This document shows, piece after piece, positions 34,824-49,800 of a stretch of 64,000 bases of DNA; positions within the stretch are counted from its first letter, which is position 1, and the number at the start of each line of letters is the position of its first letter. This DNA comes from Lutraria lutraria (taxonomy: Eukaryota > Mollusca > Bivalvia > Venerida > Mactridae). Under the pieces are notes generated by a model. That model had not been told where the DNA came from and ran no database searches. It saw nothing but the letters and a program-made list of their open reading frames with translations. Location: assembly GCA_964023205.1 (NCBI GenBank), contig OZ026838.1:31833843-31897842 (forward strand), in the 5' to 3' direction. A program made the translations under genes and the position numbers.

Positions 34824-37800
34824 CTATGAAATAGAAGAACAAAACGAACATTTAAAAGACGTTTTTCCAACATGTATGACATGAAAAGCGATGAAAGAAA
34901 AAGTGGACATGTATGTTCCGAAAAACGAGGGTTCCCCCACATTCCGCTGTTTCGTCACTAAGAATTCTATAGAATTACTGCCGTATATATAAATAGTCCT
35001 TCACATTAAGGGACTCCACTTTCAACACATGGAGATGATAAGCTCAGTACATGCATTTGTAAATTTAACACATTGTTTAAGACAGAATTATGTTCAGAAC
35101 TATTTTTTAAGCGGGTAAAGGAAAACTAAAACAATAAACAGTTGTGTGGCCAAACTTTTGCTAAATTTAGGGCCCCTTAGGTCAGCTGATCTCTGTAGAA
35201 TCTGAGTAAAATACCTGGGTGCAGAAGTTTAGATGCTGACAAATATTCTTGAATGACTCTTGGAGGTATACTTTTTTGTTTACATGTAACTCAAGATATT
35301 TGCAATGATTAAGGACTCTATTTTGAACAAGAGGAAGTGGGAAGGTCAATGTGCTTGAGCACATAAGCAATTAACAATAATGTTTTGTCAAAATACCCAG
35401 GTGCATAAATTCACAAGCTGACAACTATTCACAGAATGTTGCATGACTCTAGCAGTTATATTTCTGGAGTTACATATGCGACACAAAAACTGGTCTATTG
35501 GGACAGCGTGACAGATGGACGGACAAGGGCAGATCTATTATATCCCCACAAAAGTTTCTATGCAACAATGTCCAATAAAAACAGAAATAGCTGAATATTT
35601 CTCCAAAAACATGTTAAACTCCTAATGTTTTAACCAGTTTTCAAAGAAAATTATAAACTACTTTTTATTATTTATTTATAAAACCAAACCAATTATTGAA
35701 TCATTTTCTTGTTTTATCTTACCAATCATTCCACAATTCTCAGAATACTGGCAACTAATAGCAGAGGAGTGGTTGAATCACGAACACTAACTGTATCATG
35801 TCATGGTAATAGTGAGGATGGCTGATCAGGTTTAGTTAAGTCACATCACCATAATTAAGGTAAAGTGCCAACTCTCCAAGATTTAATGGCGTTACAAGAC
35901 CCCAAGGTCACCCATTTAGTTCTCTTATAGTCATGAATAGGAAATATGCTGAAATTTCTGACATTTCACTAGGCTGATGTATTACCTCCCAACATGACAG
36001 ATATCATTTCCTATTTAGGTGAAAAAATGAGGTTAAATGACACTTAATGTCAAACCACATTAGGTACATCTGCCGGGGGGGGGGGGTATCAGTCAAAGAT
36101 GAATGTCCTTTAAAAAAATTCCGTAAAAGGTATAAACAAATAATCATACATAATAAAGTCATGAATATAAAAAAATAACAAATCAATAGCAGAAAAACAA
36201 ACATGAAAAAAATTGTACAGATTACCCCTTTGAATAGAATTCATGAAAACATGAATTTTTCTTGAACTGTTCTTGCATAGTTCATGAATAGTTCATGAAG
36301 CATAAATAGCTATTTGACAGGAGAAGAGCTTAGTCAAGTACAAGATGCTGAAAACTTTAGGTAGGTTTAGTAGCTATTTAAGATGAGTACACAAACTGAC
36401 CAATGTTGGTATGAGTTGAGGTCGATTCTTCTTCACCACTCGTACAGCATTGAAGATGTCTATTTCATTTTCACAATGTAGCTGGTCACAACAAATAGCT
36501 AACGTACAGTACAAGCCACATTTACTATATCCGTCTCTGTAACATAAGCATGTCATAATTAAAATAAAGAAAATTCAGAAATACATGTATAATTATGTAA
36601 CTAGTAACAGTACCTGGTAATCTTAACAGCGCCACTCAAAACTTTCAGAGTTCTGATTGCATTTCCATGGTACTATGCCAGATGCTTAATTCAAGTTCAA
36701 AACTAGATTTATGTGAACAAGATATGTTTGAAACATGGATGCCCACTAAAGGTGGACTGAATAGTAAGACCTTGACCTTCGACCTACTACTGACCTCAAA
36801 ATCAATAGGGGTCATCTACAGGTGATGACCAATCAAATCTGATGGCCTTAAGCCAAATCATCTCCAGTTGTTTTTCAGACAAGGTTTTTGTGCTGAATGT
36901 CACTGTAAGTGTGACCTTGACCTTAAACAAAATAGCCTCAAAAACAATAGGGTTCATCTACATAACTGTGACGACCACCCTCCAAATAAAATCTGAGGCC
37001 CAATAGTTCTCTGGTTATTGCCCGGACAAAGACTTAGTTTTGGTTACGGATTGACCGACCATCGACCAACTGACCGACATGTGAAAATCAATATACCCCT
37101 ATTCTTCGAAAGGGGGAAATAATAAATTTATTGATAATCATACTTAGCCATGATGCATATAGGTCTTGATGAATTTGTAGATTTTTGCCATTCATCAATA
37201 CAACCCATCATATATAAGAAGGATTTAGTTGATGTTGGAGTCTTGTCTCTATGATGCCAGCTTGTGTAATGGAACATCTTTATAACCATGGAATCTGTAT
37301 TCAGGGTCAGTAGGTCAATTAGTGGAAGACCAGATGCTTTCTGTAACCATAGCAACCAAAGTTCATTTAAGTTTATAACAAAAATCCTACATAAATTCAA
37401 CTTTAAAATACTCTATACCCCTTTTAAATAATTATTCATGCTTCATGAACTACTCATGAACAATGCAAGAATTGTTCAAGAAAAAATTCATGTTTTTATA
37501 TAATCTATTCAAAGGGGTCTAAGGTAATAATAAAGTACATTGATTTATTATTAATGAACATGTCATTAGTATTAGTAAATGTAATTTTCAAGAAATTCAT
37601 CATAATTTATTATACTGGCACTGGTATTTTCTTTTTTTGTAGGCATATCAAATTAATCAAAGAGACAGACTGTAGTGATTATGAACTGTAGTACATATGA
37701 CAATGGACACCTACAGCATACAGTTCAGTCCATATTGCGTTATTTTAGAATATATCATAAATCGAGTAACAGGAATTCCTGCAACAAATATAACAATCAG

Positions 37801-40800
37801 TATTTGAATAAAACTTTAATTCTAACGTTGAATTATAAACCTCAGCCTAGCAAGCTTCCAGCGAAAATGTAATGATATAATTGTATCATTTCAAAGGTAA
37901 TTAAAAATTAATCACTTTTATAATCAAAGAACAGGATAATAATGTGAACTAATTATCATATCACACCACTAATTTCATAATTACTGATTTGATAGAGCGC
38001 TCTGTAATTACTTTATAATCAGACACTTCACACATCAACCAGAATTTATGAAATATCAATAAATTAGAAATTTGATAACGGTGACTTCATACGGATAAAA
38101 TCACCTTAAGAAAATGAGCCATACAAGTACATGTACATGAACAGAGCACTGTTACCATTCCCTAGTTTTATAGCCCCTAAAGGTGGCAAATGTCAGACAC
38201 AATATTAGGTGTATAACAGTCCTTTTGAATATTTTATAACAAAACACATTTATACACAATCATCATTCACCTCATTCCAATAAACCAAACACACGGAGCA
38301 TGCACTAAAATAGAATAAAACAGGACAGAAACAAGTATTTTACACTCCTATAACATTCAGATTCATTGATTTTGATCAGTTGAACTAGGCCATCACTTAA
38401 TTTTTTATGCAGACCGAGTACTACTTCCGGTATATACATCCACTGTAAAAATGTTTCAATTTTGAAGAATTTATTTTTGAGGTCATAAAAAGAACTCAGA
38501 AAGTACTTTCAGAACTTGAATTTTTCTAGCTACATGATTGTACCAGTTAACATAATTCATAATTGTGAAACTGATCATCAGAATACTTGATGTGGATTTA
38601 CGCAGTGTCAATTCAAATCAGCCAGAATAGAATGGAACCTGACAACAGAATATCTTGGTGCCAAGCAGATGGATCTTATTATATTGTAATACATGTATAA
38701 ATGACTACGAATGTAACATGTATGATTTATGATTCTTTCCATGTGGAATATCTTTACAAAAGTTTCATATGCAATACCAGAGTGGATATTAGAATTCCCA
38801 AATTACTACTAGTCTATAAAATCCCCTCCCCCTCCAAGTTTAAGTACAGTTTAACCCCAAAAAACCAGACCCTTTTCAGACTGGGCTAAGAGTCTAGTTT
38901 TTTTAGAATTTTTTATAAATTCCAAAAAAAAGGGACTAGTAAAATCGTCAAATTTTCAGAGAGTCTGGTTTGCAGGGGCTTTACTGTATAATGAAAAAAA
39001 ACACGACTTGACATAAGTACTTTGATAATCCTGGAATTTATATATATATACAAGCTTGATATCATTCAATCAAGAACTCAACAAATTATAAAAAAAATGT
39101 AAAAAGCATATGACATGCAGAGCTATTTTAAAGGAACAGCAAACAATTGGTAATACATGTACTTATAACCCTTTAAGTTTGTTAGTTTGTTTACTACATA
39201 CGTATTATATAATTATTCAATTCATACAGCATAGTGAGCACAATTAAGAAAGCACATTTTCAATTAGCAATACCATCGAAAAAGACCATGATTTTGTATA
39301 TATGTACTGCATGTACGTATTTTGTATAAATGCACTCAATCACATATAAAATTACAATACTGGTACTAAGAAAAGTAGATCAAATAACGATAATCTAATA
39401 TAAATCACTGGTATCCCAAAGGAATTTCTGGCAACAGGAAACATTCTAGATTCCTGTTTGAATTAATAGTAAATGTACTAAGAATATTTACAGAATACAG
39501 TAAATATGTGCTGCCTATGTCAGCATTGTGTGTTGTTTGGTAATTCACACACACTCTGTCTTAAATACATGCTATGAAGCATGGTAACATATTTCATGTG
39601 TTTCCAATTTGGTTGTCACAGTCATAAGTATGCCAACTTTGTGACAACATCATTTGGGATTGTTGTCTATACTCAACAGGTGAACTAATTTAGTAGTCAA
39701 GTTTAGGCCATCTGAGGACATGCCAGTCACATACTCACTACACCATAGCTGTCAAAGGTCAGAGAGTTTGAAACTCTGGTCAGGGGTCAATGGTTCCATG
39801 TCTGGTCCAATGCAAAGCCCAGAGAGTCTCTGAACCCTGAAGGCATCAAATTATGGGTATTTAAGGACTTTTCATAGAGAGTTACATGGCTAGTTACTAA
39901 ACATTCCAAAGTCTATGTAAGTCATCTTTAAACGAAACAAAGAAAAATATCATTTAAAAAAATCGTTTTCAGCAGATTTTAAAATTAAGTTGTGAGTGAG
40001 CGTGATTTAGACAGAAAATGCATGCACAGCATCAGACTTGACCAATATGCTACACTATGATCACATACCAATAATGTTAAAATAAGACCAGAGAACTAAA
40101 TGTGACAAAGCACACAACAAGATGTATGTAGATCTACAGTAAAGGAGATATGTAACAATAAATCAATGTCAGAACAGCCTGACAGCTTCTACAGTATCAT
40201 GCAAGCAGAATTAATCTAACGTTACCAATACATCATAATAAACGTCCCTCTGAGAAATTCAGATAATAAAAAAAACATTTTGACTCATCATAAAAGTGTG
40301 TACATCCATTATATTTCAAATTGGTTTCAATGCATCCAAAAAAATTAATAAAAAAGCACCACAAATTGAAATAAAACAGGAGAGCATATCAGGAAATGTT
40401 TGGTATACATCTTTCCAGTGAAGTGAAGCAGTGTAACTGGTCATTGTCATGTTTACAAGGGGTAATGAAAGCTGTCACACAATGCATCTCTCGACTTTCA
40501 CAAATAAGTTGATACCATCAACAAAATTGAGCTCAACATTGAGGCCTACAGACAAGATGGCTATGTTCGAATTTTTTGGTAAGAAAAGAATAATTCTCTA
40601 GATGGATACAACATTGTTTGATAATGTGCATCAATTGATTACTTTTGATTGATTCAGCAATTTGCATTGTTAAACTTAGATCCAATAATTTTGCTCTTTT
40701 ACAGTTGTGACTAAAGAGCCCATGATCAGGCTAGATATAAACTGTAAAAATCCAACAGATTAACACCAATCAATCAGTCATTGTTTACTTATTGTTAGAA

Positions 40801-43800
40801 TGTCCGTAACCAATCAAGAAGTGTTTGTGAAACACGAATGCCCCCTAAACGCCAACTTGATAGTAAGACCTTGACCTTTGACCTATTAAACTTAAAATCA
40901 ATAGGGACCATCCACATGTTACAATGACCAACCTTCCAACCAAATCTGACGACCTAAGGCCAAATCTTTCACTAGTTGTTGGTCGGTCAAAGTTTATGTG
41001 CTGGAAGTCATCTTGACCTTGACCTTTGATGCTCTGACCTCAAAATCAACAGGGGTCAATACATGTGATGACCAACCTCAAAACCAAATATGAAGAGCTT
41101 AAGCTAAATCGTTCTCTAATTATTGGTCGGACAAAATCTGGTTACGGACGGACAGACGGTCGGACCGACCGACATGTGCAAAGCAATATATATTTATACC
41201 CCTTTTTCTTCGAAAGGGGTCATAATTACAAAACCAAATTATACTCAGCCATACAACTAGTGAATCAGGCATGTGAATCCAATGTATTTGCTTGAAAGAG
41301 TATCATCAAATAATACAGCATTTTGCTGGGGAGCCTGCCATAAACATGGAGTAAAAAGGGTGATAAATTATATGAAACAAAAGCACCTGAAATAAACAGG
41401 GAGTGGTAAAATCATGCAAAGCCTTTATTGCAGAAATCTGCGAGTAATAATACACCTGACTGTAAGCTAGCTCCTAAACTAGGCTTGCATGAATAATTTA
41501 TATTCAAAGGCAACATGACTGTATTTTTCATATGTAATGTTTTGTATTTGATTAGAAGAACACAGTGACTGACTAATTAAATCTTGAAGAAAAATGTAAT
41601 AGTTTCTCTCCTAGAGTAGGTTTGATTAAAGTGGTGACAATTGGTTAAATATCACTTGGGATTCGGAATGGATAAACAACTATATTTATATTATAACAAG
41701 GACACATCTTATACACAAACATGATGGCCATGGTGGTTCATTTATACCAGTATATGAGCTGTTATCACATTAATTCTATATAATGGTGTGTATAATTCTA
41801 ATGAATCAGTTGTAGGTAAAATGAAAAATAAATTGGCTAGGAGCACTACAACACAGTAAGAACAAGAAAGTCAACTATGTAAACAGCAGTAGACTGTGTA
41901 AAGTAAACAGTAATAAATTGGGTGAACAGTAGTAAACTGGGTAAACAGTCGTAAATTGGGTGAACAGTAGTAAACTGGGTAAACAGCAGTAGACTGGGTA
42001 AACAGCAGTAAACTGGGTAAACAGCAATAGACTGGGTAAACAGTAAGAAAATTGGTAACCAGCAGTAGACTGATTAAACAGCAGTAGACTGGGTAAACAG
42101 TAGTAAACTCGGTAAACAGCAGTAGACTGGGTAAACAGTAGTAGACTGGGTAAACAGTAGTAGACTGGGTAAACAGTAGTAAACTGGATAAACATGAGTA
42201 AATTTGGTAAACAGCAGTGGATTGGTTAAACAGCAGTAAACTGGGTAAACAGTAAAACAGCAGTACACTGGATTAAGACAGCAGTGGATTGGTTAAACAG
42301 CAGTAAACTGGATAAAAAGTAGTAGACTGGGTAAACAGCAGTAAACTGGATAAACAGCAGTAGAATGGATAAACATCAGTACATTGGGTAAATGGTAGTA
42401 TACTGGGTAAACAACAGTAGACTGGGTAAACAGCAGAAGATTTGGGAAAAAGCAGTATACTTTGTAAAAGCAATGAACTTGGTAAACAGCAGTTCTTTTC
42501 CATAAGATTTTTTCAGTGAGTTTGATGCCATTTTTCAACAATTCTTTCAAGTTAGATAACCTCGCCAGTTTTTCTTCACTGTATTCTAACCAGTACTAAC
42601 TTAACTTTCCACAAGGAACCAGTAAGTTCTCCACATATTGAGGAACATTGACAACTTCCAGGGTTAGACCTAGCTGCCATGACTGAGATTCAAAACCAGA
42701 CAGCCTGGGTACCAGTCTGTCCACTAACCACATGTAGAACCTCGATGGCCAGACAGCCTGGGTACCAGTCTGTCCACTAACCACATGTAGGACCTTGATG
42801 GCTGCAGTCTGAGATTATTTGTATAAGGGATGAAACATGAGTATTGGGACATAAGGGACATGACCACAATCAGAGTAAAGTTCACTTCAATAATAGAGAG
42901 AAAAGATTCATACATGTAAGATAAGGGGATATAAAGCTTTAGGTAGCAATATCGATCACAAACTTCAGTAAACTCCACTCGTAACTATAACCAGAGAAGG
43001 TATTTTAATTCCATCAAATATTTAGGAAAGTAGTCATTTTTTCAAACCACCTAAATGAACTTGTAAAATAAAGCATAAATTAAACAATTTGTTGAGAACT
43101 TTTACTGTCATTATATAATGACTCATTATTTTCTTCAATTGTAACTTTAATAAATATGCCTCATGCCTATGACAAAAAAAAGATGCACTTTTTCAACAAC
43201 AAAACTAATGTAAAGTTTTCAAAATTAAATATACATGACATTAGCTACAAAATAGCATAATTAAGCTTACACTACAAACATGCAACACAAATCTTTAGCC
43301 ATTGACATCATAGATAACAACTTATCATTTCCTGCAGGGATCAATCTTTGTGTTTCAAAGCCAAATCAAGGTACCATGACTTTTTGGAAGCTATATTGTT
43401 ATAAGACGAGTTTACTGTTGACTAAAATTTCAATATTTGGCTAAATGTTGTGTATCATTCAGTTTTTATAAGAAATGTGTTGTCAATATTTTGTAGAAAA
43501 ACACATCCCCTGATTTAAGCAACCTGCACTAGCATAGATGAGAATTAGAAGATGAACTGTAAGCAAGGGATGGCTGCTTATCACAGGGCTTTATGCAATT
43601 AATCGAAATTTTGTGACCAGGTCTGGAAAATCTCAATACAGGTGAATTGTGAATTACAGTCCGATATTTTTTTGTGAAACATACTGAATTATTTCAATTA
43701 TGTATTCATAAATAAATCATACAAAATAAAACTGTTATCAACAATATAATACACAACAGACGAACGAATGACACGTTTTAGTGAGTAAATGAATCACAAA

Positions 43801-46800
43801 CTGAAATCTTAATAATCAATCGGGTGCACTAATTGGTATAAAACATATTAATATCCAATAAATAATAACATGCCTAAAAGTGCTTTGGACCACACAACAT
43901 TTCAGCCAATTTTGGCCCAAAACTTAGTGGTTACCGAAACTTGGTCAGTGTCCAAGTCCTCAAAAAGGTCATTATACCTGGTGTTTGGTAGCTGAAAGTT
44001 CATATATATATAGTCTTTAAATACCTGCATTATACACTCAAATAAAAGATTCAATTATATAATAAAGATTAGTACTTCTACATGTAGTGTGTTGGTTAGT
44101 AAATAAACCGAAATTTTACACCAATTACATTATAATTGGCTTAATTAAGATGTTTACAATACATTTTACACTTCTCTGAAATACTGGTGAATTTATTGTC
44201 AAGTGTAGAAGAGTTTCATATCTCAGAACTCTTGTTCCAAACTGGATATGGACAATCATGAACACATCAAAGCAGATATGAACTCATAATTTATACACGC
44301 ATACTTAAATAACTCATTATTTCATTGAATACATTAAAATAAGTCTGAGAAGACCCATTCTAAAAGGGTCTAAGTGTTGTCTGATTCTAAGAATCAAATA
44401 AACTTTCAATAAAGTCTTAAATAAAATTACACCCGAGTTAGCGGCCACCTCCAAGTAAAGGCCACCCCATGAATAAAGGCCATTTTAAAAAAAAACATTA
44501 TTCATAATTTAGAACAAACTGACCTCATAATAAAGGCCACCTGTCAATAAACACCACATTATGTACTTCCCAAGGGTGGCCTTTGTTCACAGGTTTGAAT
44601 GCATTCTATTTTATCATGTATTCATTCCTTCAAAACCTTTTATAAAGAATGCAGGTAAAAGCTGTACTTTACAATACAGGTATAGAACAGGTTATATCTA
44701 CATGGCAAGTCAAGGTGGAAGCTGAACAACATGGAAATATACACCAAATATATATTTATAAAAAAAATTAGAATAAATACTCATTTAACATATATTGCTA
44801 AACATACATTCAGTCAGAAACAAGTGCATTATATATATTGTAGATATGGAAGAAGTACAAAATACAGTTACTTTTGTTATATGGCTTTGTATCAATTTAA
44901 GCAGTGATTATTATAGTAATAGGAAATCAAAGCACTGACAGTACCTTTCTAATGGCAAACGCTCTAATCACAATATGTGGGTATTTCTGACACCCTAGAT
45001 ACTTCACACCAATTGGTCCATACTTGACTTCCTCATCCAACTGTTTGGGCCAGAAACATGGATTCCCCTGGGTCAATGAAGATGTATATAATTGATTAAA
45101 CTGATAAAGCCCATGATAATCATTATAACATATCATAACAGACCAGATATATATGACCCCCATATATATCTTTCATAACAGACCACATATATATATATTG
45201 GAACAAACCACATATATATTTTGTAACAGACCACACATAAATATTTCATTACAGACCACACATATATATTTTGTAACAAACCACATATATATTTTGTAAC
45301 AAACCACATATATATTTTGTAACAGACCACACATATATATTTCATAACAGACCACAAAAATATGTATTTTCATAACAGACCACATATATATTTCATAACA
45401 GACCACAAATATTTTTCATAACATACCACATAATTATATATTTGTCACAGACCACCCATTTATATTTCATAACAGATCACATATACATTTCATAACAGAC
45501 CACATATACATTTCATAACAGACCACATATATATTTCATAACAGACCACATATATATTTTCATAACAGACCACATACATATATATTTTATGACAGACCAC
45601 ATATATATTTTGTAACAGACCACACATATATATTTCATAACAGAACACATATACATTTCATAACAGACCACATATACATTTCATAACAGACCACATATAC
45701 ATTTCATAACAGACCACATATATATTTTCATAACAGACCACATACATATATATTTTATGACAGACCACATATATATTTTGTAACAGACCACATATATATT
45801 TCATAACAGACCACATAATTATATATTTCATAACAGACCACATACATATATATTTTATGACAGACCACATATATATTTTGTAACAGACCACATATATATT
45901 TCATAACAGACCACATAATTATATATTTCATAACAGACCACATATATATTTTCATAACAGACCACAGGTGTTCACCTGGGATGAACCAGCAACTGTCTGT
46001 AAGCTTAGACTGGACAGCTTCCGGGCATTTGTAATTTGCCGGGTCCCTGATGGGATACAAAACCCACATCAGTGAGTGGTGATATCAGAAAACAGGAAAC
46101 CACATAATACCTATTTGAAGACAGTACTTTAGTTTGCAAACAAACCAACAGAAATAATTCTAGACAATGTTCTCAAATATCTGTATATAAACAGACAGAA
46201 CCAGTATAATTTTATCACTATAAATAAAAGTACATATTAGATATCCAATCAGAACACATTAATGTTGTCAAGACACTTACACTTATTGCTAACAGCATTA
46301 CTCATCAATAAAAAGCTACATAAATAGATAATTATATAAAAACAAAAAAATATCAGATAATGATTTATTATTATATTAACAGAGCTGCTCTACTGCTGTT
46401 CTGCATCACAGCAATATAACAGTTGGTTAGCAAGTAATGCAGACTGATATTTTCCATACTTACCCGGGCACATTTGTTTTCATGAAGCACAACCAAAGCA
46501 TTAATTTTATGGTCATACAGTAGACGCCATATATCATTTATTGTTCCAGGCATTGGCCATTGTGTCACAACAAAATTGTTATCACAGTGGTAGCCCTGGA
46601 ATAAATAGACACGATAAGTTGATAACAGTAATCACTTGCTGACCATCCTAAATGAGATATGTCATATTATTAGATTCAAGTCCAATATTTTTACAGGACT
46701 ATGTTTGTCATATACTGTAGAGTCACATAGGATTGGGAATTTGTGAACCATTTATTTTTGTGGGTTTCATGGGTGAGCTTATCCACAAAATTAATTAATT

Positions 46801-49800
46801 CCTCACAAAAAATATGAATGAAATATAAATGTAGAGCTTAGGCTGAATCATTCTCTAGTTATTGGTCGGCCAACGTTTGGCAGCCGACTAACAGACCTTC
46901 CTACCGATCAACTGACATATGCAAAGCATTATACCCCCTTTTCTTCGCAAGTATGTTTGTAAAATTACTACACATTTTTCTTCCTTGTCACCTTCATTTA
47001 GTCAGCATGAAATTTTTAAGTTTGATAAGAATATATTAGAAGAAAAGATGTGTACAAATTTGGTATAATACATTGACCTTTGATTACGGAATCATTGACT
47101 GACAGAAGGAAGTCTACCTTTTTTCATCTTCAAGATTTAAAATTCCATGAAATTGCTTAACCATGGAATGATTTATGTAAATCCATGAGACAAGGAACAA
47201 ACTAATTATATAAATGGAAAGCATATAACATGATTAACCAATATTAGTTTTGTCAAATAAATAGACAGGCAATTTATTAAATTTTCTTTTAGAATTGTAA
47301 TGTCTTCTATAAATACAATGCATATGATTCTCTTAAGGACTTTTCTGGTACAACGTCATGAAGTTAAACTAGATTTTTATGACTAAAGTGAATAAAATCA
47401 CCCATGAGCACAACTGACACCAAAAAGGCCAAAAACTTAAATACCTGGGTTCCACTAATATTTAAACAAATAAAGGGTAAATATACTAGCAGATCTTTTT
47501 TTATTGGTATTTTTTTTGTAGCAAAAAAAACCAAGATTGTAAAAACAGTCCATGTTTTGCATACAGAAATAGAATTGGTTGAGTTAGTGGAAACCAGGAT
47601 ATTCCTTAAATCTAAGTTGATAATCATAATGAGCAAGTAAAAAAGACCAACTTTACATAAAGACCATGTCCATGTAGTCTTATTTCCCATAAGTACACTA
47701 TTTCAATGATCAGAATGTACATTGTTCTTACTCCAGCATAAATAAATCATGAACTTATATCATTTATTTCTACTTACATCAACTAACACAGCATTAATGA
47801 AATCTGTACCCATATCATTCATTTCTACAGTCTGTAAGTAAGGCCGTGCTCTCTCAGCTGAAAGCAAAATATTCAGGAATGTACTATATTTGCTGAACTT
47901 GTAAAATCCTACAGTAGGTTTTGATACATATGCCAATTTTCAACCAGATATTCTTTTTGATGAAGAGAAAGTTTCTGTTTGTATGTTTGAGTTTTACATC
48001 CCTTTCCAACAGTCAGAGTCATATGAGGCGGACAGTTTACCTAATCATCATTCCCTGGAAGAACTAGTACTAGCTGGCTCCCAACCTCTGTAAGCAACTG
48101 CCTACTTTCTCTCACATATTAAAGAGACATGGTAGAAAGTTTCTGTACATTTTACCCAAACGTTTCCAAGTTTTAGATCATTAAAAGATAAGGTGGTGTA
48201 AAGATAACTCGTTAGAAAAACAGACAGACATCCCATATAGAAGTGCTTTTTATAACTAGTATGAAAGATCTTTGCTCTTTGTTGTTGATATTTTCGTACA
48301 ATATTTCATGTCAAAAAACCATAAACCATAAACGTACGAGGAAGTAACATAATATCCCTGCTTTTGTTTCTATTCTCGTCACGATGCCCACTAGCGCAGT
48401 CTCCTATAGGAATTTTTGGCACAATATCTTCTAGAAACTGAAACAATAACAAGAAATGGCAAATTTGCTAAACACCATGTTGCTAGTAGTTAACCAGCAT
48501 TAAACTAAACTATGCATAATTATAGTGATACAATCAATGATAGAATAAAAAAAACACCATAAGTTAATGTGACAAAAGTGTACCTAGTCTTGTTAAAGCC
48601 TTATAACAGAATATGAAGCTTTAAATTGGAAATAAATTTGAATCAGCAATAGAAAGCAATATAAAATGTTAGCAGGTACTTCATTAACTCACACCTTGGT
48701 ACAGTAAACCAACAGTCCCCTATTTCTATAATGATTTTAACAGGATAGGGCCTACATATCTTACATTACACAGAAACAATGAGGAGACTGATTATATAGA
48801 TTAGATTCACTACGCAATGACTAAATAAAAATAAAACTTCAACTCTTCAAAACAAGAACATCAAAATATAGAATGTGGCCCAGGAGGAGATGTGGAACTT
48901 TTGTTCCCCAGTTGAATGGACGTAAGACACGTTCACCATTTATGGATGCTGGCAACCAATATCTCATACAGTTTGGATACTTTCATGATTCTATTTACAT
49001 GTTTGTCTTCTGCATTCAAACATTGCTCACCTAGCACTACATTATAGCGGCCCTCTCTTAAGACAACAACATAATTTTGCTTCTCCCAAAGGGTGTTGCT
49101 TTGGAGAGGTTGCACTGCATATACAATGTACTTTCACACTTTTACATTACAATCAGTAGTTGGTTTGTAGCACCTCCACTTACCTGGAACTCCTTTTCAA
49201 ATCCCAGAATGTCTGTTTGTGGATCTTTGAGCATAAGTTTGTGAGCAACAGCAGGTACTTGTGAAGATGGTATCACAGTAGAACATATCTGTACATACAT
49301 GGCTAGTGTATCATAGATCAATCTATACTGACTCTGTAAAGTCAAAATGTATACAAGAATTAATTACTGATTGCAGTATATTAGACTATGTGAAAACATC
49401 ATAATATATCAATAATGTATGGACCTTTTAGAGGTACACACTTAAGCATTTATTTGCTTGCACCAAGTCCTCAAATTAGACAACATAAGCTTTAAGTCCA
49501 GTCTGGGGAAGCTCAAAAAGCAAACAGTCAATTTCAAAATTTAATCAGTAACAACCAATCATATGCCATGAATGAAAGACCAGTATTACACACATAACCA
49601 ATCAGATGTCAGTAATAAAAGACCGGTATTACACACATAACCAATCAGATGTCAGTAATAAAAAACCGGTATTACACACATAACCAATCAGATGCCAGGA
49701 ATAAAAGACTGGTATTACACACATAACCAATCAGATGTCAGTAATAAAAGACCGGTATTACACACATAACCAATCAGATGTCAGGAATAAAAGACTGGTA

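Noticed and set aside
41875..42550. Reverse-strand frames of 64-106 codons (VYPVYCCLPSLLLFTQ repeats)
   Set aside because: Translation of the 20-bp array shifted through frames; no coding support.
45133..46069. Reverse-strand frames of 74-104 codons (ICGLLQNIYVV repeats)
   Set aside because: Translation of the 25-bp array in a phosphatase intron.
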